A stretch of 64,000 bases of DNA from Daphnia pulex (lineage: Eukaryota > Arthropoda > Branchiopoda > Diplostraca > Daphniidae): NCBI RefSeq assembly GCF_021134715.1, contig NC_060024.1:5084001-5148000 (forward strand), given 5' to 3'. Below, in pieces: positions 43,119 through 54,499 of this stretch; within the stretch, counting starts at the first letter, position 1; each line of letters starts with the position of its first letter. Position numbers and translations under genes: made by a program. The notes beneath the pieces were generated by a model that was given only the letters and a program-made list of their open reading frames with translations, was not told where the DNA came from and did not search any database.

Positions 43119-43474
43119 TTGGCGTCGGTTCCAGCAGTTCCACTCAACCCTGCGCTATCCAGTCAAAGTCGAAGATTTTTTCTTCCTTACCTTTCGTCTT
43201 ACCGTCGACCTTACTACCGCCAACCGCACGTGAGAGGTGTGCTTATTATCTTTATTACTTCGGAGGCATCTTCGGATTCGGATATCTGTATTATGGTGCT
43301 GGATACGGATCATATGGTTACAGTGACTACGCCGGATGATACTACAACGTCTATGGCGATTACGGATAGGCCTATGAGGTGACTAGGCCTATTATGCATG
43401 GTGGAGGCTACGGTGATTATGGAGGGGGCTATGGTGACGTCGATATTGGAATCGATTCAGATTATTTTAACTAA
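43119..43474 (+). pseudogene. Tyr/Gly-rich secreted-protein-like pseudogene
   Basis: A frame beginning near 43185 has YRRPYYRQPHVRG. After a shift it continues as a Tyr/Gly-rich chain: YLYYFGGIFGFGYLYYGAGY, then GSYGYSDYAG, a TGA, NVYGDYG, a TAG, and GGGYGDYGGGYGDVDIGIDS ending YFN and a stop at 43474. Such composition is seen in cuticle-associated and other structural secreted proteins of arthropods. Two in-frame stops and a frameshift mean this copy is broken. It is present only in unit 2. Confidence 0.45.
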
Positions 43475-44128
43475 ATTCTTCCAAATAAATCGCTCACAAT
43501 AATAAAAATAAATTTCAAATTTTCCACAAAAAAATTTTATTCTTTGATCTGGGAACAGTCAAGATTAAAGTTTACAATACTCATGGGAAAGGTAAATAAA
43601 AATCCGCGGCTTATTTCGGACCAACGACACGGACCAACTTCAAATCTTCGACGGCAGTTGAAAAATGTTAATCCACAGGGACACGGGCAAACTACGATTC
43701 AATCGTTCTTGCACTTTAGCTTCTTCCACATGAAACACGTACTCCGGAAACGGCTAGGGGAATCCCAGCGACCGATGGCTTGATCCGTCAGAGTAGCGAA
43801 AAGTCGCCCGTTTCGTCACTAATTCCGTCGCTGTCCTCGTCAGCACTGCCGACGGCTTCGCAAAGTTTCCAACACGGGCGGAGATCACTGCTCAATTTCC
43901 TCTTCTTCTTGGCCGTTTTATGAGTCAGCTGGACGACCGAGTAATGCTCCAAAAAGGCTGGAGCTTTAATTGTTTTCGTCTTGCTTCGAGTATATCGCGC
44001 TGAAACAGCATCCGGTCGTGTTTATCCTGCCAGTTGGCTGACAGGGGTTGGTTTATGGCCTGTGGGCATCGCATTACAATTTACAGTCAGACTTTTATTT
44101 TTTTTAAAGAAGTAGCCTTCAAATATGT

Positions 44129-45129
44129 TTATACCACGATATCTTCAAGAATCCAAGAGTATTTGATGAAAAAAGGCTCTCGGCTGGGCGGAAGACTGGA
44201 AATGGACGAACCGAATGGTCGTTGTTGATGAATTGATCGTCCAATTGCGGATTGAAATTCTGTTCCTAATAAAAGCAAAATTCCTTTTAGCTTTATGTTT
44301 GAAACTATTTTTCTAATTTTATCAAATACGGACACCAGACGATGTTTGGTGGAGCCTTGGGCATCCTTCATGTCGAATGTTATCGGTTCCATCTAGAGAA
44401 ATTAATAATTAATTAATTACAAAACGGTTTCCGATTACTTTAGTTAAAAATTTGTATTAACATTCTTGGGAGTTAAAACATTTGCCGTCGGAAAAACTAA
44501 GCGGTTTTCTAGATGACCGGTTGGCCAGCCTGTTAAATCCGGTTAAATCAAGCTCGCAACAGCCTCTCAAAAAAAGGAGTCTTGGAAGCGCTGCGGGTTA
44601 AATACGACTATACAAATTTTTATTGCCATCAAACGTTTTTAATTTTTTTTTTAATCTACAGGCAGTCGCCTTTAACAGAGATCAGAAGAAATTAGTTAAA
44701 GGCACGGCTGAAAAATTGAAGACATGGGCTATCAAACTCTTGGCGTCGTCAAAGAGCAACAACAGTCGAGATGGTAATTAATGAACCTCGGGGCTCGGAC
44801 ACAGTTTGATGGCCGCCGAACCAAAATATCCAGTAACTAAATAGTCGGTTTTCTCGGAGGTGGCAGCCCACAGTCAGCATTGTGAGTAATAACGATTCCT
44901 TTGTGGTAATATCGAAAAATGTGAATAAATAAAATAACACGAATAACATTATAACAATGGCAAGACGATCAGAATTTCTCAAATGATAATTAAAAATTCC
45001 GAAAAACAAAAACAAAAAAACAAACAATTTAGGCCTAATATAGAAGCGTGACTTACCGGGCCACCAAGGCCAGCCATCTAATTTAGTCCAGACGATTGTC
45101 CCCAGTCGAATGCAAAGGAGTTCCATCAT
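44129..45129 (-). pseudogene. PWWP-domain gene, decayed and internally inverted, unit 2 copy
   Basis: The first exon (45057-45129, minus strand) matches the unit 1 copy, ending at the same donor after WTKLDGWPWWPG. The exon pieces that should follow are disordered. The segment 44480-44785, which contains the LASLLN and FNRDQKKLVKGTA-type coding stretches, is in plus orientation here but minus in unit 1. The MEPITFDMKDAQGSTKHRLV piece at 44392 is on the minus strand as expected, and the VVLDEF and LCLGCHLE exons are missing. This copy therefore cannot encode the full protein. Confidence 0.6.
44480..44785 (+). repeat. Inverted segment of the PWWP gene
   Basis: Read on the plus strand this matches the reverse complement of about 22090-22390 in unit 1, including the intron-exon border CTACAG before GCAGTCGCC. 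Sequence on both sides keeps the unit 1 orientation, so about 300 bp flipped after duplication, or the flip occurred in unit 1. Confidence 0.8.
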
Positions 45130-47042
45130 TTAAATTTTATCCACCCTGATCGGTCATTGTTATAGCGCCATAATATTTGTCATATCGGTTCATTATATTC
45201 TTAATAATAAATAACAGTGGGCTCTATGCCTTAATTATAAAATTGAACCAACAACCGAGCTCGATCCATCCCAATTTCTTAAATTGATACTAAACCTTGA
45301 GTCCATGACCCTGTCATTATATTACCCTAAAACACGAATATAAACGACAAGGACTCAGAATTATTATACACACGCTTGCCTTATGATTGGGATTTATGAA
45401 CAATTAGTATAATCTAAGCTATAATGTATATGGACAGTTATGTTGCAATTATAGTAGCATAATTTTTTTTATCTACGTTATCAGTCTTTACGCGTCAGCC
45501 TTTGTTGCAACACAACAGAGGCAAACATCAGTGATTTGACTGTTATTAGTTAGTGGATTCATGTCGACATAATTGGTCACCCAAAGAAAACTTTAAAATG
45601 TCATAAAAATAAAAAACCCGGGGGATTTTTTATTTTTGAATATCTTATTGATGAATTAGGCAATTTGAAATTTTTAAAAAATCGTATTGCTCACACGATA
45701 CAAAGTTATATTCGATTTCCCTTATTGTCCTATAAATAGGATACAACCACCAATGCAAAATAACAGAACCTATTCGATCTTTCGTCGATCCAATGGCTAA
45801 GTCGTACCACACCGAGACACTCATCGTCTTCTTCTGCGCTTTTTTGTTAAGCGTCACAAGTGGCCAACATCAAAATCACTTGCCGCAAACGAAAGACGAC
45901 ACTAATCTTCGTTTAGAATACGTATGAAATTTCGAAAAATAAAATTTTACATTTCTTTAATGTTTTGTTTTGCTTTTTTAGGAAACTTTGAAAACTCGAT
46001 TCGAGAGCATCGAGATTCAATTTGACCGGCTGAGAGAGGAAGTCCGACTGCTAAAAACAAAGGCTAGCGAAAAAGATTTCCATACGGATGATGTCGCCTC
46101 ATCTAAAGGTGGAATTCCAAGATCTTGCCATGAAGCCCGATTGGCTGACCCTTCATTGTCCACCGGCGTGTACTGGATCGATCCCGACGGCCAAGGTGTT
46201 GGAGACGATCCCATGCAAGTAAATTGCGACATGTCTTCAGGTAGGATATGGCTATAGCCTAATAGCCTACCTATATAATTGCTGACCGTTTTATATTTAT
46301 CTTGATATTTATGGTACACAATTTTCACTATAAGCTGCGTTTTCTATATTCGACAGGAATGACAATTATTGGACACGACACCGAAGCATCGACAAACGTC
46401 GGCCATTGCACAGATCCCGGCTGTTATACGAAACCAATCGTGTACCAAGCATCTCACTAAAACAGATCACAGCCCTTACACAACTTTCATCAGATTGTCG
46501 CCAGTCAATTAAGGTTCATTTCGAAAGATAATTCGTCGATCATAATATTTTATTCGCCAATAAAATTTTATGCTATGGTATACAGTACGAGTGCTACTCA
46601 GCTCCTCTGCAGTTTGATGGCGTCGAATATTCCTGGTGGAGTGACCGGAACGGTAACGAGCAATATTACTGGCACGGTAACGATAACTCCACGCATATGT
46701 GTTTGTGTGGAATTGCAAATATGTGTGCCGATCCTAACAAAAACTGCAACTGTGACGCCGCCGTTCCCATCAACTTAATTGACGATGGTATGCTGAAAAA
46801 TGAATTAAATTGATCCTGTATGAAATATATGTTTTACTTTTTGATTTACGTACATAAACAGGTGAGATAACTGCGAAAGAAAGTTTGCCCATCACACGTT
46901 TGAATTTTGGAAGAACGATCCATGCAGCGTCGAGTGACATTCACACTTTAGGAAAATTGAAATGCTCCGGCCAGAAGTTGGTCGACGGAATGCCAACCTC
47001 TTGCGTGGAATTGTGGCAGATCGGTCATGTCCTCAACGGCTT
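44962..47042. repeat. Tract identical between units 1 and 2 (second copy)
   Basis: Counterpart of 22519-24599. See that entry for boundaries. There is no indel over the whole length. Confidence 0.85.
45731..45738 (+). promoter_or_regulatory. TATA box of the unit 2 C1q gene
   Basis: TATAAATA 55 bases upstream of the start codon. It lies inside the identical tract, so the promoter is shared with the unit 1 copy. Confidence 0.6.
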
Positions 47043-47613
47043 ATATTTGATCAAAGGCGCATCTCAAGTAGAAACGGTTTACTGTGATTTTAGCAAAGCT
47101 TCAACCGACGCAGGTTTGTTCAGACTTGAATTGAATTGAATCAGCATGAAATAATATCAAAGGTTTTACGCAATAGGATTTGAAAAGTGGATTGGCTTTG
47201 CTGATGTTAAATCTTCATCTGTTTATTTTGATGTACAGAGGAATACGACTTACTCCACTATTAACTCTGTCATTCCATATGAAATCACAAGAACTAATGT
47301 GGGGAATGCCATGAACCCTTCGACTGGAATATTCATAGCACCGAGACCGGGGAAATATTTTTTTGATTATTCTGGTATTGCTGATTTCACTCAAGGAACC
47401 AGCAATGCTGCTCGCGTTGATTTTCAGTTGAATGGTGCTAGGATTGCACAAGGATATAGTCACACCACTTATGATACATTTGCACACCAATCCACTTTGG
47501 AGCTTAAAGAAGGAGACCAAATAAGACTGTTCTTGGTAGCCGGAGCTATTAATGGTTATCATACTACTTTTGTTGGCTGGTTAGTCGAAGAAGATGATGT
47601 GTTCAATGTATAG
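45793..47613 (+). CDS. Secreted fibrinogen-like plus C1q-domain protein, unit 2; same frameshift in exon 3
   Basis: The exons mirror unit 1: 45793-45921, 45982-46240, 46357-46513, 46586-46787, 46862-47113 and 47177-47613. Exons 1-4 and most of exon 5 are identical to unit 1, including the two apparent extra bases in exon 3 that give a stop at 46458-46460. The C1q exon has diverged: roughly one residue in five differs, with a one-residue insertion (TQGTSNAARVD) and a three-residue deletion near the end (AINGYHTTFVGW). Core C1q motifs (GIFIAPRPGKYFF, FVGWLVEED) are kept. Poly(A) signal AATAAA at 47789-47794. If the frameshift is real, both copies encode only a truncated 163-residue protein. If it is an assembly or reading error, they are paralogues that differ in the ligand-binding domain. 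Confidence 0.78.
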
Positions 47614-48842
47614 AGTGACAGCCGACGCGCAGAAGAACAAAAAACAAATTTTGATTTGATTTGGGCATTTTGAAATACGTTTCGTGCGGTTTCTCCATGG
47701 TAAATTGAGTCGAAAGTTTGTGTCAAATATATAGTTCGCGATAGTTCGTTTAACTGCGTTTAACCATCCGATAAAAAAAAAGTTATGCAATAAATCAAGT
47801 GTTTCCGATGGTAAATTATTCTGATATTTTTTTCATTATTGCAAAGAGCTAAGCAAAACTATAATGAGATTGCCCGTATTATCCGTGACTCTTTTGGCAC
47901 TTGCAAACTCTCAGTTGTTGCTCGATGCGGGACTGAATATGATTTAAAAAAAAAATTGAATATCGTTTATAAAAAGACGAATTTTATCCAGCTTATACTC
48001 CTTAACCTTATTACATAAACTTGAGTCGAAAAATACACCCGTTGCGATTGCTTTTGTATTAGGACGGACAGAAAAGAATTCAATTCATAACAAAATCGAG
48101 GAAGAAATCGGAAAAACAAATAACGACGTTATTCAGATAGAAATGTTGGATTTCTACAGGAATTTACCATTTAAGATGGCCGGATCGACTACACAATTGA
48201 TGGGTAAACAATAACTGCCCACAAATTGATTTTGTTCTTAAAGTCGACGACGACACATAAACCGACGTCAACGTAAACGTATTAACCTATTTCATCAACA
48301 CGGATGTCGCCATGACGTGTGTAATACTAATAATCAACGTTCAAATTAAACTTCTACAAACAGCTCAAAGTCTCAAACGCATTACGCAACACATTTTCAG
48401 CGAACCAAGCGGCTGAAAGCCGCAACTTGTCTTTTGCCTTTTGAGTCAGAAACCAGAAACTCAGAATGGTGAATGGTCAGCGGTTTACGGTTTTACCAGC
48501 TACTCAGCTAGTACGTATTCTCTTCTCACATTCTGTCTGCTTTGATACGATTGTACGATTTGATTGTCAAACCAGAAACAAGCAATATTTTTAAAAAATC
48601 ATTAATTTGTGTAAATATGTTGTAGACTTGTAGACTTGTTGCGCTTGTAGTCACATTTTGACAGTTCGGGCCGACGTTCTGACCACGATTCTGACACTCA
48701 GGCCTGGGCCTGCTCATGGAACGTCATCGAACATTGTTTGTTGTGGTTGTGTTCAATCCAAGTAAGTTTTTAATACTAATTGTACACTATTAAACCAATA
48801 AATATTTTAAAATAAAACTCCACAGCCAATGAAAAATTCAGC

Positions 48843-50383
48843 ATGGAGGTTGATCAACCTGTTGTTCAAGATTCAAGAAAACAAGCCACAAGCTGTTGCT
48901 TTCACTCCGTCACTCCTGACAAATGTGGTGTTTTGAAAAAAATCAAGCAGACAGGAACTGGCAATGTGCAGCACAGAATAAGGGCAGCTTAGTCTACTAC
49001 ACAGGCTGTTTGACGAAACATGGAACTTGATTCCAGTTGGGACAGAGGGTAGAAATTAAACTTCAACCGTGGCAAAGGTACTCATAAGTTATAATGGAAT
49101 GTGATGAATTTGTGGTTGAATTTTATGAAAATTTTTTGTGTGGAAATCTCTACATGTAGTGTAAGCCATGGAACCTTACTGGTGTATAGCTACCATTGAA
49201 GCGTGGAGAGGTGGCAGCCAGCTTGTAAATTTTAAATCCAATTATGCCTGCAGTGAAAATGGAAACCCACCTAAAAATTTCTCTGAAAAGCCACAACATT
49301 GCTGGTGTTTGAAGTATGATTGAATCCATACTGTTAATGTTTATGTAAATTCTGTAATTCTTATTTGTGTTTACATAGGTTGGAAGTTAGAAGATCTCAC
49401 CAAAGCAATTGGTGGAGGAATTTTAAATCAAACTTGAAAGTTGGAAGTCGTGATGAAGAATGCAATTGTTGAAGGTATACTTTCTTAATCAAAATATTTA
49501 ATGTGAAAATTTAATAGTAGTTGCCTTTTTCTCCCTTCATCTTTGTATTTTCACTGGTCGATCGACACGGGGACACGGTACATTTCATCAACAGGAGTTA
49601 AGCTTGCTCGGTGACGGTGTTGAACATGCTCTGTTGAAATTCAAGAAGCAAGAGACGAGGAGCTTGATTAAATTGACACCGGCTCTGCTGGTAACGAGCA
49701 ACTCGGTGTTCCACCCAACGCCAACTTCGAATGCGAGATTGAACTCAAGAGCTTCGAAAAGGCTAAAGAGAGCTGGAAGAGGTTAAACTCTGCAAGGAAA
49801 AAGGAATCAATCATTTCAAAAGGCCTAATACGCGGCCAACAAACAGAGTACTCCAAAATCGTCCCCTCCTCGAGTTTGAACAAAGTAATTTTTGCTTTTC
49901 ACATCAATTTAAATTCATTTTATTAAAACATTTCATTTTCACTTCATCAGCTTTTAAAGACGAGAAAGCTACAGAACGAGAACAGCTTATGTTAGCAACA
50001 CACTCAATCAGTCCATGTGCTGTTTAAAGTGAAGCGATTTCTGTGCAATTCGTGATCAATGCCAAAAGGCGCTAGAAATGGACCCAAAAATGAAAAAGGT
50101 TTATTCCTCATTGGCCAGGTAACGTGGAATTTGACGAGCAACTTGTTTTGATTTTGTACTCACAGATTTTGTTTCGCCTTGTAGGCAATTTGGGGCATCC
50201 ACAAGCCGGAGGAAAGTAAGAAGCATTTCGAGGCGATTCTGGATTCTCCATGATTCGGACAATAAGGCGGGCGCCAATCAAGTGCTGGTGATCTGCAAAG
50301 CCAAGATTTGCAAGCAACGCGAAACGGACAAGAAATTGTGTACGCTAGCATTTTCAACAAGATGGACGTAAATGATTGACAGG
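48843..50383 (+). pseudogene. FKBP4/5-type immunophilin pseudogene, copy C
   Basis: It starts at the equivalent ATG (MEVDQPVVQDSRK) and has lost several residues soon after. The isomerase domain pieces are present but shifted (CKSNYACS region, KFKKQE followed by an inserted pair of codons). A small insertion in this copy (about 49380-49410) includes a stretch reading LEDLTKAIGGG that better fits a natural exon start than copies A and B do. The TPR part near 50180-50383 is almost identical to copy A. Copy C therefore shares history with A in its 3' half but is more divergent in its 5' half. Confidence 0.8.
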
Positions 50384-50399
50384 TTAAACGAAAAGAATG

Positions 50400-50728
50400 A
50401 AGGCAAATGGCTTTACGGTTGGTGGGACGAGTCGACGAAAGGTGTCTAGCTAAACGCTGATCTTGCTCAAATCGAACGAGATAAACAAGATCTGTGGAGT
50501 ATTTAAAGGTCGATCGTAGGAAAATTAATGCAGATTTCTTCAAGCGCTACTGGCAGGAAACCCAATATCGTATCAGTCAACGGGAAGCCGCTGAATGTGA
50601 ATGAAAATGACGGTATGGAAAATAGTGAAATAGCTTCTTCCTACCAAATGGCGGAGTCTACAGAAGCATCCAACGACAATCAGATGATCTTCGTTAAAGG
50701 TTTTCGTGACTGCTTTTGCACCATTTGA
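50400..50728 (+). pseudogene. Unrecognised ORF remnant following the FKBP pseudogene, copy C
   Basis: Apart from its flanks it is identical by eye to the copy A remnant (MQISSSATGRKPN through NDNQMIFVKG). The family is not recognised. Confidence 0.35.
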
Positions 50729-52256
50729 ATTTGAATTTTGTATCTTGACTTTTCAAATAAAAATTCTGAATTTGGCGGGTAAATTTAATAAATGATAATG
50801 GAGATTCTATCTCAGTTAACGAACCGAAACCTACCCACTAATAAAACACTTTTTAGGAAATGCTGTCTCGGTTGAAGATTTCTTAGCCAGCACCGTCGTA
50901 TATTTGACTTTTGATATGCAAAACTGTAATTTTTTTTCCTCTTGTTACGAGATGGTTATCTATGGCCTTTCAAAGCAGTGTTTAAGCTTTAAGTCTACCA
51001 ATTCGATCACTTACTAAAAGATTAACTCCTCGGTCAGTGCCATCTGGAAACAATCCTTCACTTTACTTTAGTTTTGATTTTTTTAAAATTCTATATCCCC
51101 AAGCACTGCTAACATCATCAGCACTATTGTTTACTAAGAAGTGCTTGATAGAAGGTAGATGGTATTTGAACACTGTTACACAGATAAGTTAGTTGAAATA
51201 TATGCGTCGGATATATATCCTTTGCAATCTTATCAAGTTTCGTCGTTGAATATCCTTTTTTTATATAATAGAAAAAGGAATTAACAGCAATGCCCATAGT
51301 TTTTTATTCACAATCTTCATTCAACAAATCAATCATAATATGACAAGGCTATTCAGCGTTATTGTGACCTTACCCTTGCTTGAACTTTATTTTCTCAGTA
51401 TCGCTTGACCTCTATTTTGTACATGTTATCATTTTTGCCTTCCTAGAACTTTACTTATATTTTTTTAACACGTAGAATATCAATTCCCTTGGCGACAATA
51501 GACTTAGCTGACCTCATTGGATTCATATAAATAGTTGGTTGGTTTCCGTTCGCCGTGGCAGTAGCATTCAAAGACGTTGAGGTGACCAGTCACATTTAAA
51601 TTGAGACGAAAACGGTCCTCTCGTTATAAGCCTAGTTTTTTTTGCCAGCGATAAGACAACGAACAAGCCGGCAGACACTAGATGCATGTATTCAACTTAA
51701 CCAAATCTCGCCACCCTTGATGCCTTTAGCTACAATCTTGCGAAAGAACTGCATCCGATTCCAACCCCTTCCAGTTGAAAGCACTATAAATTAGTCGAAC
51801 CTTTCAGCTGGAAGACTAGGATAGGGACGAGTCTTTCACACGGTGTCAACGATCGGTAGCAATGGAATATCCATTTGTAGTGGAGTAAATTCGAGTAAAG
51901 CTATCAGACAAGATAGGTTTACCTGAAACTAATTGCAAGTTAAAATTTTTCTCATGAACTTTTTTTCATTGGTATGATACTAGTCACGGATCAAAACCCT
52001 CCCGAGAAATATTAGCAATATAAATGAAAAAAATAATATGTATAAAAAAATAATAAAACAATGACTTATCATGGCGTATCCTCACTTATCACTCTCACAT
52101 CATGGCGGACAGTCCCTCCGTAAAATAATAAAATATAGACGATCTACAACTCCATCTTTTTCTACTAATCTCTAAAATTCAATAATAAGCTAGCGCACAA
52201 GACTAGAGGATTCATTTTCTATTTTTACACCAGCAATTTTAAGTTATTTAGCTTAG

Positions 52257-52410
52257 TATGGAGCAGTTACACATCCTGCGTTGCCAGGTCTGGAAATCAA
52301 TTTTGTGTCCAAAAGGGCCAATCAGCGTATAGCGTTTTAAAGAGGCTGTACGCTTTGGACACAAAATTGATTTCCAGACCTGGCAACGCAGGATGTGTAA
52401 CTGCTCCATA
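52257..52410. repeat. Perfect 57-bp inverted repeat, copy C
   Basis: Arms at 52257-52313 and 52354-52410. The arms are the same as at 3662-3815. The only change is in the spacer (GCGTAT for GCGTAC), which removes one inner pair. Confidence 0.9.
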
Positions 52411-52421
52411 GAGCGCATTTT

Positions 52422-52889
52422 TCAATTGTGGTTGGAAAAATTCCGCCGCGTGCATTTGGCGTATTTGGTATCTTCGCTATGCAAGATACGCCAAGCGTAT
52501 GCGGCGGATTTGTGGACAGTATGTATGCGGCGGCGGGTGTGGACATCGGGGTTGTAGCCGATGACGCAGTCGTCACCAGCCGGGGCGGCGTGACCCACCA
52601 CAATAAAGGGCAGGACACAAACCAACATGAGGGAAGCGGGCTTCTGGGTCAAGGCCCACAGCAGCCGTATCATGATGGCGGGAAGCTTCCAGAGCGCTTT
52701 GGCTAATTCTGCAATCCCTGATGCTGCGATGGGGCCTGATAGGTTGAGACCTCTCATGGCGACACTTTCAGACTTCTTGCCTGGTTTTTTGGCAAGACCT
52801 TCAGGCTTGGTCTTGGAGTTGGTAAACACTTTTGTGGTTACCAAAGACCCCTCTTTAGGAGTCTTAGTGTTCTTAACTTCTTTTCCCAT
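52422..52889 (-). CDS. Unrecognised ORF: basic N-terminus, hydrophobic anchor, cysteine-containing ectodomain
   Basis: The first ATG in frame is at 52889 (MGKEVKNTKTPKEG); the frame is open further upstream. The order is a Lys-rich segment of about 45 residues, a Gly/Ala-rich helix, a 16-18 residue hydrophobic stretch (LMLVCVLPFIVVGHA) that looks like a signal or anchor with a possible cleavage site after GHA, and then a segment with DDCVIGYNPD and a basic RRR cluster. The C-terminal 20 residues read through the imperfect inverted repeat next to the hairpin. The pattern of basic domain, internal signal and ectodomain is seen in capsid-to-envelope junctions of some enveloped RNA viruses and in retroelement env leaders, but there is no sequence signature to decide. 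Confidence 0.35.
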   Translation of the reverse strand: MGKEVKNTKTPKEGSLVTTKVFTNSKTKPEGLAKKPGKKSESVAMRGLNLSGPIAASGIAELAKALWKLPAIMIRLLWALTQKPASLMLVCVLPFIVVGHAAPAGDDCVIGYNPDVHTRRRIHTVHKSAAYAWRILHSEDTKYAKCTRRNFSNHN

Positions 52890-53093
52890 TTGCACTTCCT
52901 TGCGGTGATGCTTGGTAATAGGAGTCAATTTACTTCAGTTGGATACTCAGTAATCGATCAAAAAACGGTTTTGGGCGGTTGTATACAATGCTGTAAACTA
53001 TATTGGAATCTTATTATTATATTAAATAGGAAATTAACCCCGCAGTCTTATTTGCTGTCATATTATTGATTTTTAGAGATATTTAGAACAAAA

Positions 53094-54395
53094 TTAGGAG
53101 TAGTGGTTCCGGTAACGCAATTTTTCAGCGGTTTCAACGCGCAACAGTGTGAGGATGTAGTTAGCGATTTTCCGGTAAAGTCTGAGGATGTACTTTGCGA
53201 TTTTCAGTGCATGCTCATCCTCAGGACGGTGATAGCGAATGGTTTGCTGGTGTTTGTTTGTGATAACACGTGATAACATCTCCTTCCACTGCGTTGAGAC
53301 CAATGAAGTCGTCGGGATCGGCGTGGGTGACTTTGACCAAGACCTGCATGGGATTATATTGTAGAATGACGACGTCGTTATTACCTTCGGTGATGGCGGC
53401 CACGAGTCGTTCGCGATCTTCTCTGGGATCGAGCTCTAAAAAGTGAAAGGTGACCGGAGTCTCGTTGGTGAGTCCACTCCTGGGGTTAATGTTGGACATG
53501 AGGAAACCAGGAGCGCCGGCCACAAAGATACCTTTGAACTATGGTGACGTGGCGTAGAGTTAGTTTGTTCGAGTCTGGTTCAAGCCGTTGGCAACAATGA
53601 CAATGATAGGTTGAAACCAGACGAGTCGGGGACAATGTTGCTGTTGTGCCAGCATTAGCAACTGGTGTTTGTTGATGCTGTAGCGCTCTTCGTTGCTGGT
53701 TACTACAATAGGGGCCTTCATCCAAGTTGGGTCTTGTGCAATATCATTTCTGGTAATGACTTTTAAACGGTTGATGGTGTCCATCGATCTTGTTTTAGGA
53801 TCCCTGGATGCGGATCTGAGTTTATTAAGAAACTCGATATGCTCTGGATCGTTTTGCGCTCGCATTTGTCGAGTCAATTCAATTTTGCGGAATTGGTTGA
53901 ACAATTGAGCGCCTCGATTGCTGGGCCCGGTCGATATTGTGTGAGGATTGGCGGAAGCTTGAGCACTGACATACTTCAGAAGGGCGGCGTACAACGATTC
54001 GGCTGGCGCTACTGGTGGTAGTTGGTTAAAATCTCCTATAATGATCATGGCTACGTCGCCGAAAGGATGGTTGTCGCCCATCATTTGTTGCATGCGACAG
54101 TCATCTTGGGCGAAGAGTTCTGGTCCCACGAAGTAAATCTCGTCGATGATTTTGCACACCATCGTTTTATGTTGCGCTCGTTCTTGAATGTTGGCCAATT
54201 TCATGGCGTTGAGTTTCGGCAGAAAGCTCCGACTGTCGTGAAAGATGGAAATCGAGGCGAAGTTGTGCATCGCTCTTCCGTTGGGTAGATTGCTGGCCGC
54301 AATGCCAGTGGGGGCAACGCAGGCCACCGTGAACTGCAGTATGGCAGCGGCTTCTTGAATCACTCGGCAAGGAATGACTTTCCAGTGCCGTGTAA
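53094..54395 (-). pseudogene. Helitron-type Pif1 helicase remnant, unit 2 copy
   Basis: The longest frame (54363-53560) contains ACVAPTGIAASNLPNGRAM, KIIDEIYFVGPELFAQDD, IIGDFNQLPPVAPAE, RKIELTRQMRAQNDPEH and NRLKVITRNDIAQDP, the ordered Pif1 motifs. The C-terminal part continues in another frame (53523-53221) with FLMSNINPRSGLTNETPVTF. Walker A is cut: only GTGKSFLAE remains at 54365-54394, one frame out from the rest because of a single-base loss. Upstream sequence is replaced at 54396 by a palindrome and an inverted repeat. It matches the unit 1 helicase remnant but carries different lesions. Confidence 0.85.
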
Positions 54396-54456
54396 AGCTC
54401 CGCTTTACAAGACCCTAAAGGCAAAGAGGGGGAAATGTGGTTTTCGCGAGCGCTAG
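54396..54456. repeat. Terminal palindrome and left inverted repeat of a 6-kb segment
   Basis: TGTAAAGCTCCGCTTTACA (54396-54414) is a perfect hairpin. It is followed by AGACCCTAAAGGCAAAGAGG and, after a few bases, TTTTCGCGAGCGCTAGG. The same sequence in reverse complement lies at 60319-60365. Confidence 0.75.
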
Positions 54457-54499
54457 GAAAAAGATTGCTGTCTTCTTCAAGATCGTCTAAATCTGGAAG

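Larger units (their letters stand above)
48640..53100. repeat. Duplicated FKBP block, copy C
   Basis: It matches copy A to its end, including the hairpin element. It contains about 480 bp (about 52513-52990) that copy A replaces with about 60 unrelated bases. The stretch 50730-52256 has no supportable gene. Confidence 0.87.
41113..54395. repeat. Segmental duplication, unit 2
   Basis: It corresponds to unit 1 but has been rearranged. About 1.4 kb of additional sequence (42490-43880) holds a Tyr/Gly-rich pseudogene and unassigned DNA. The part matching unit 1 at 20020-20340 lies at 43880-44165, after the part matching 20600-20850 (42250-42480). A piece of the PWWP gene is inverted. The stretch 41113-42490 contains no supportable gene. 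The right end is a helicase remnant that stops abruptly at 54395. Confidence 0.85.

Noticed and set aside
52422..52706. Plus-strand ORFs overlapping the minus-strand orphan ORF
   Set aside because: They are shadows in GC-rich sequence. The minus-strand frame has the more coherent topology.
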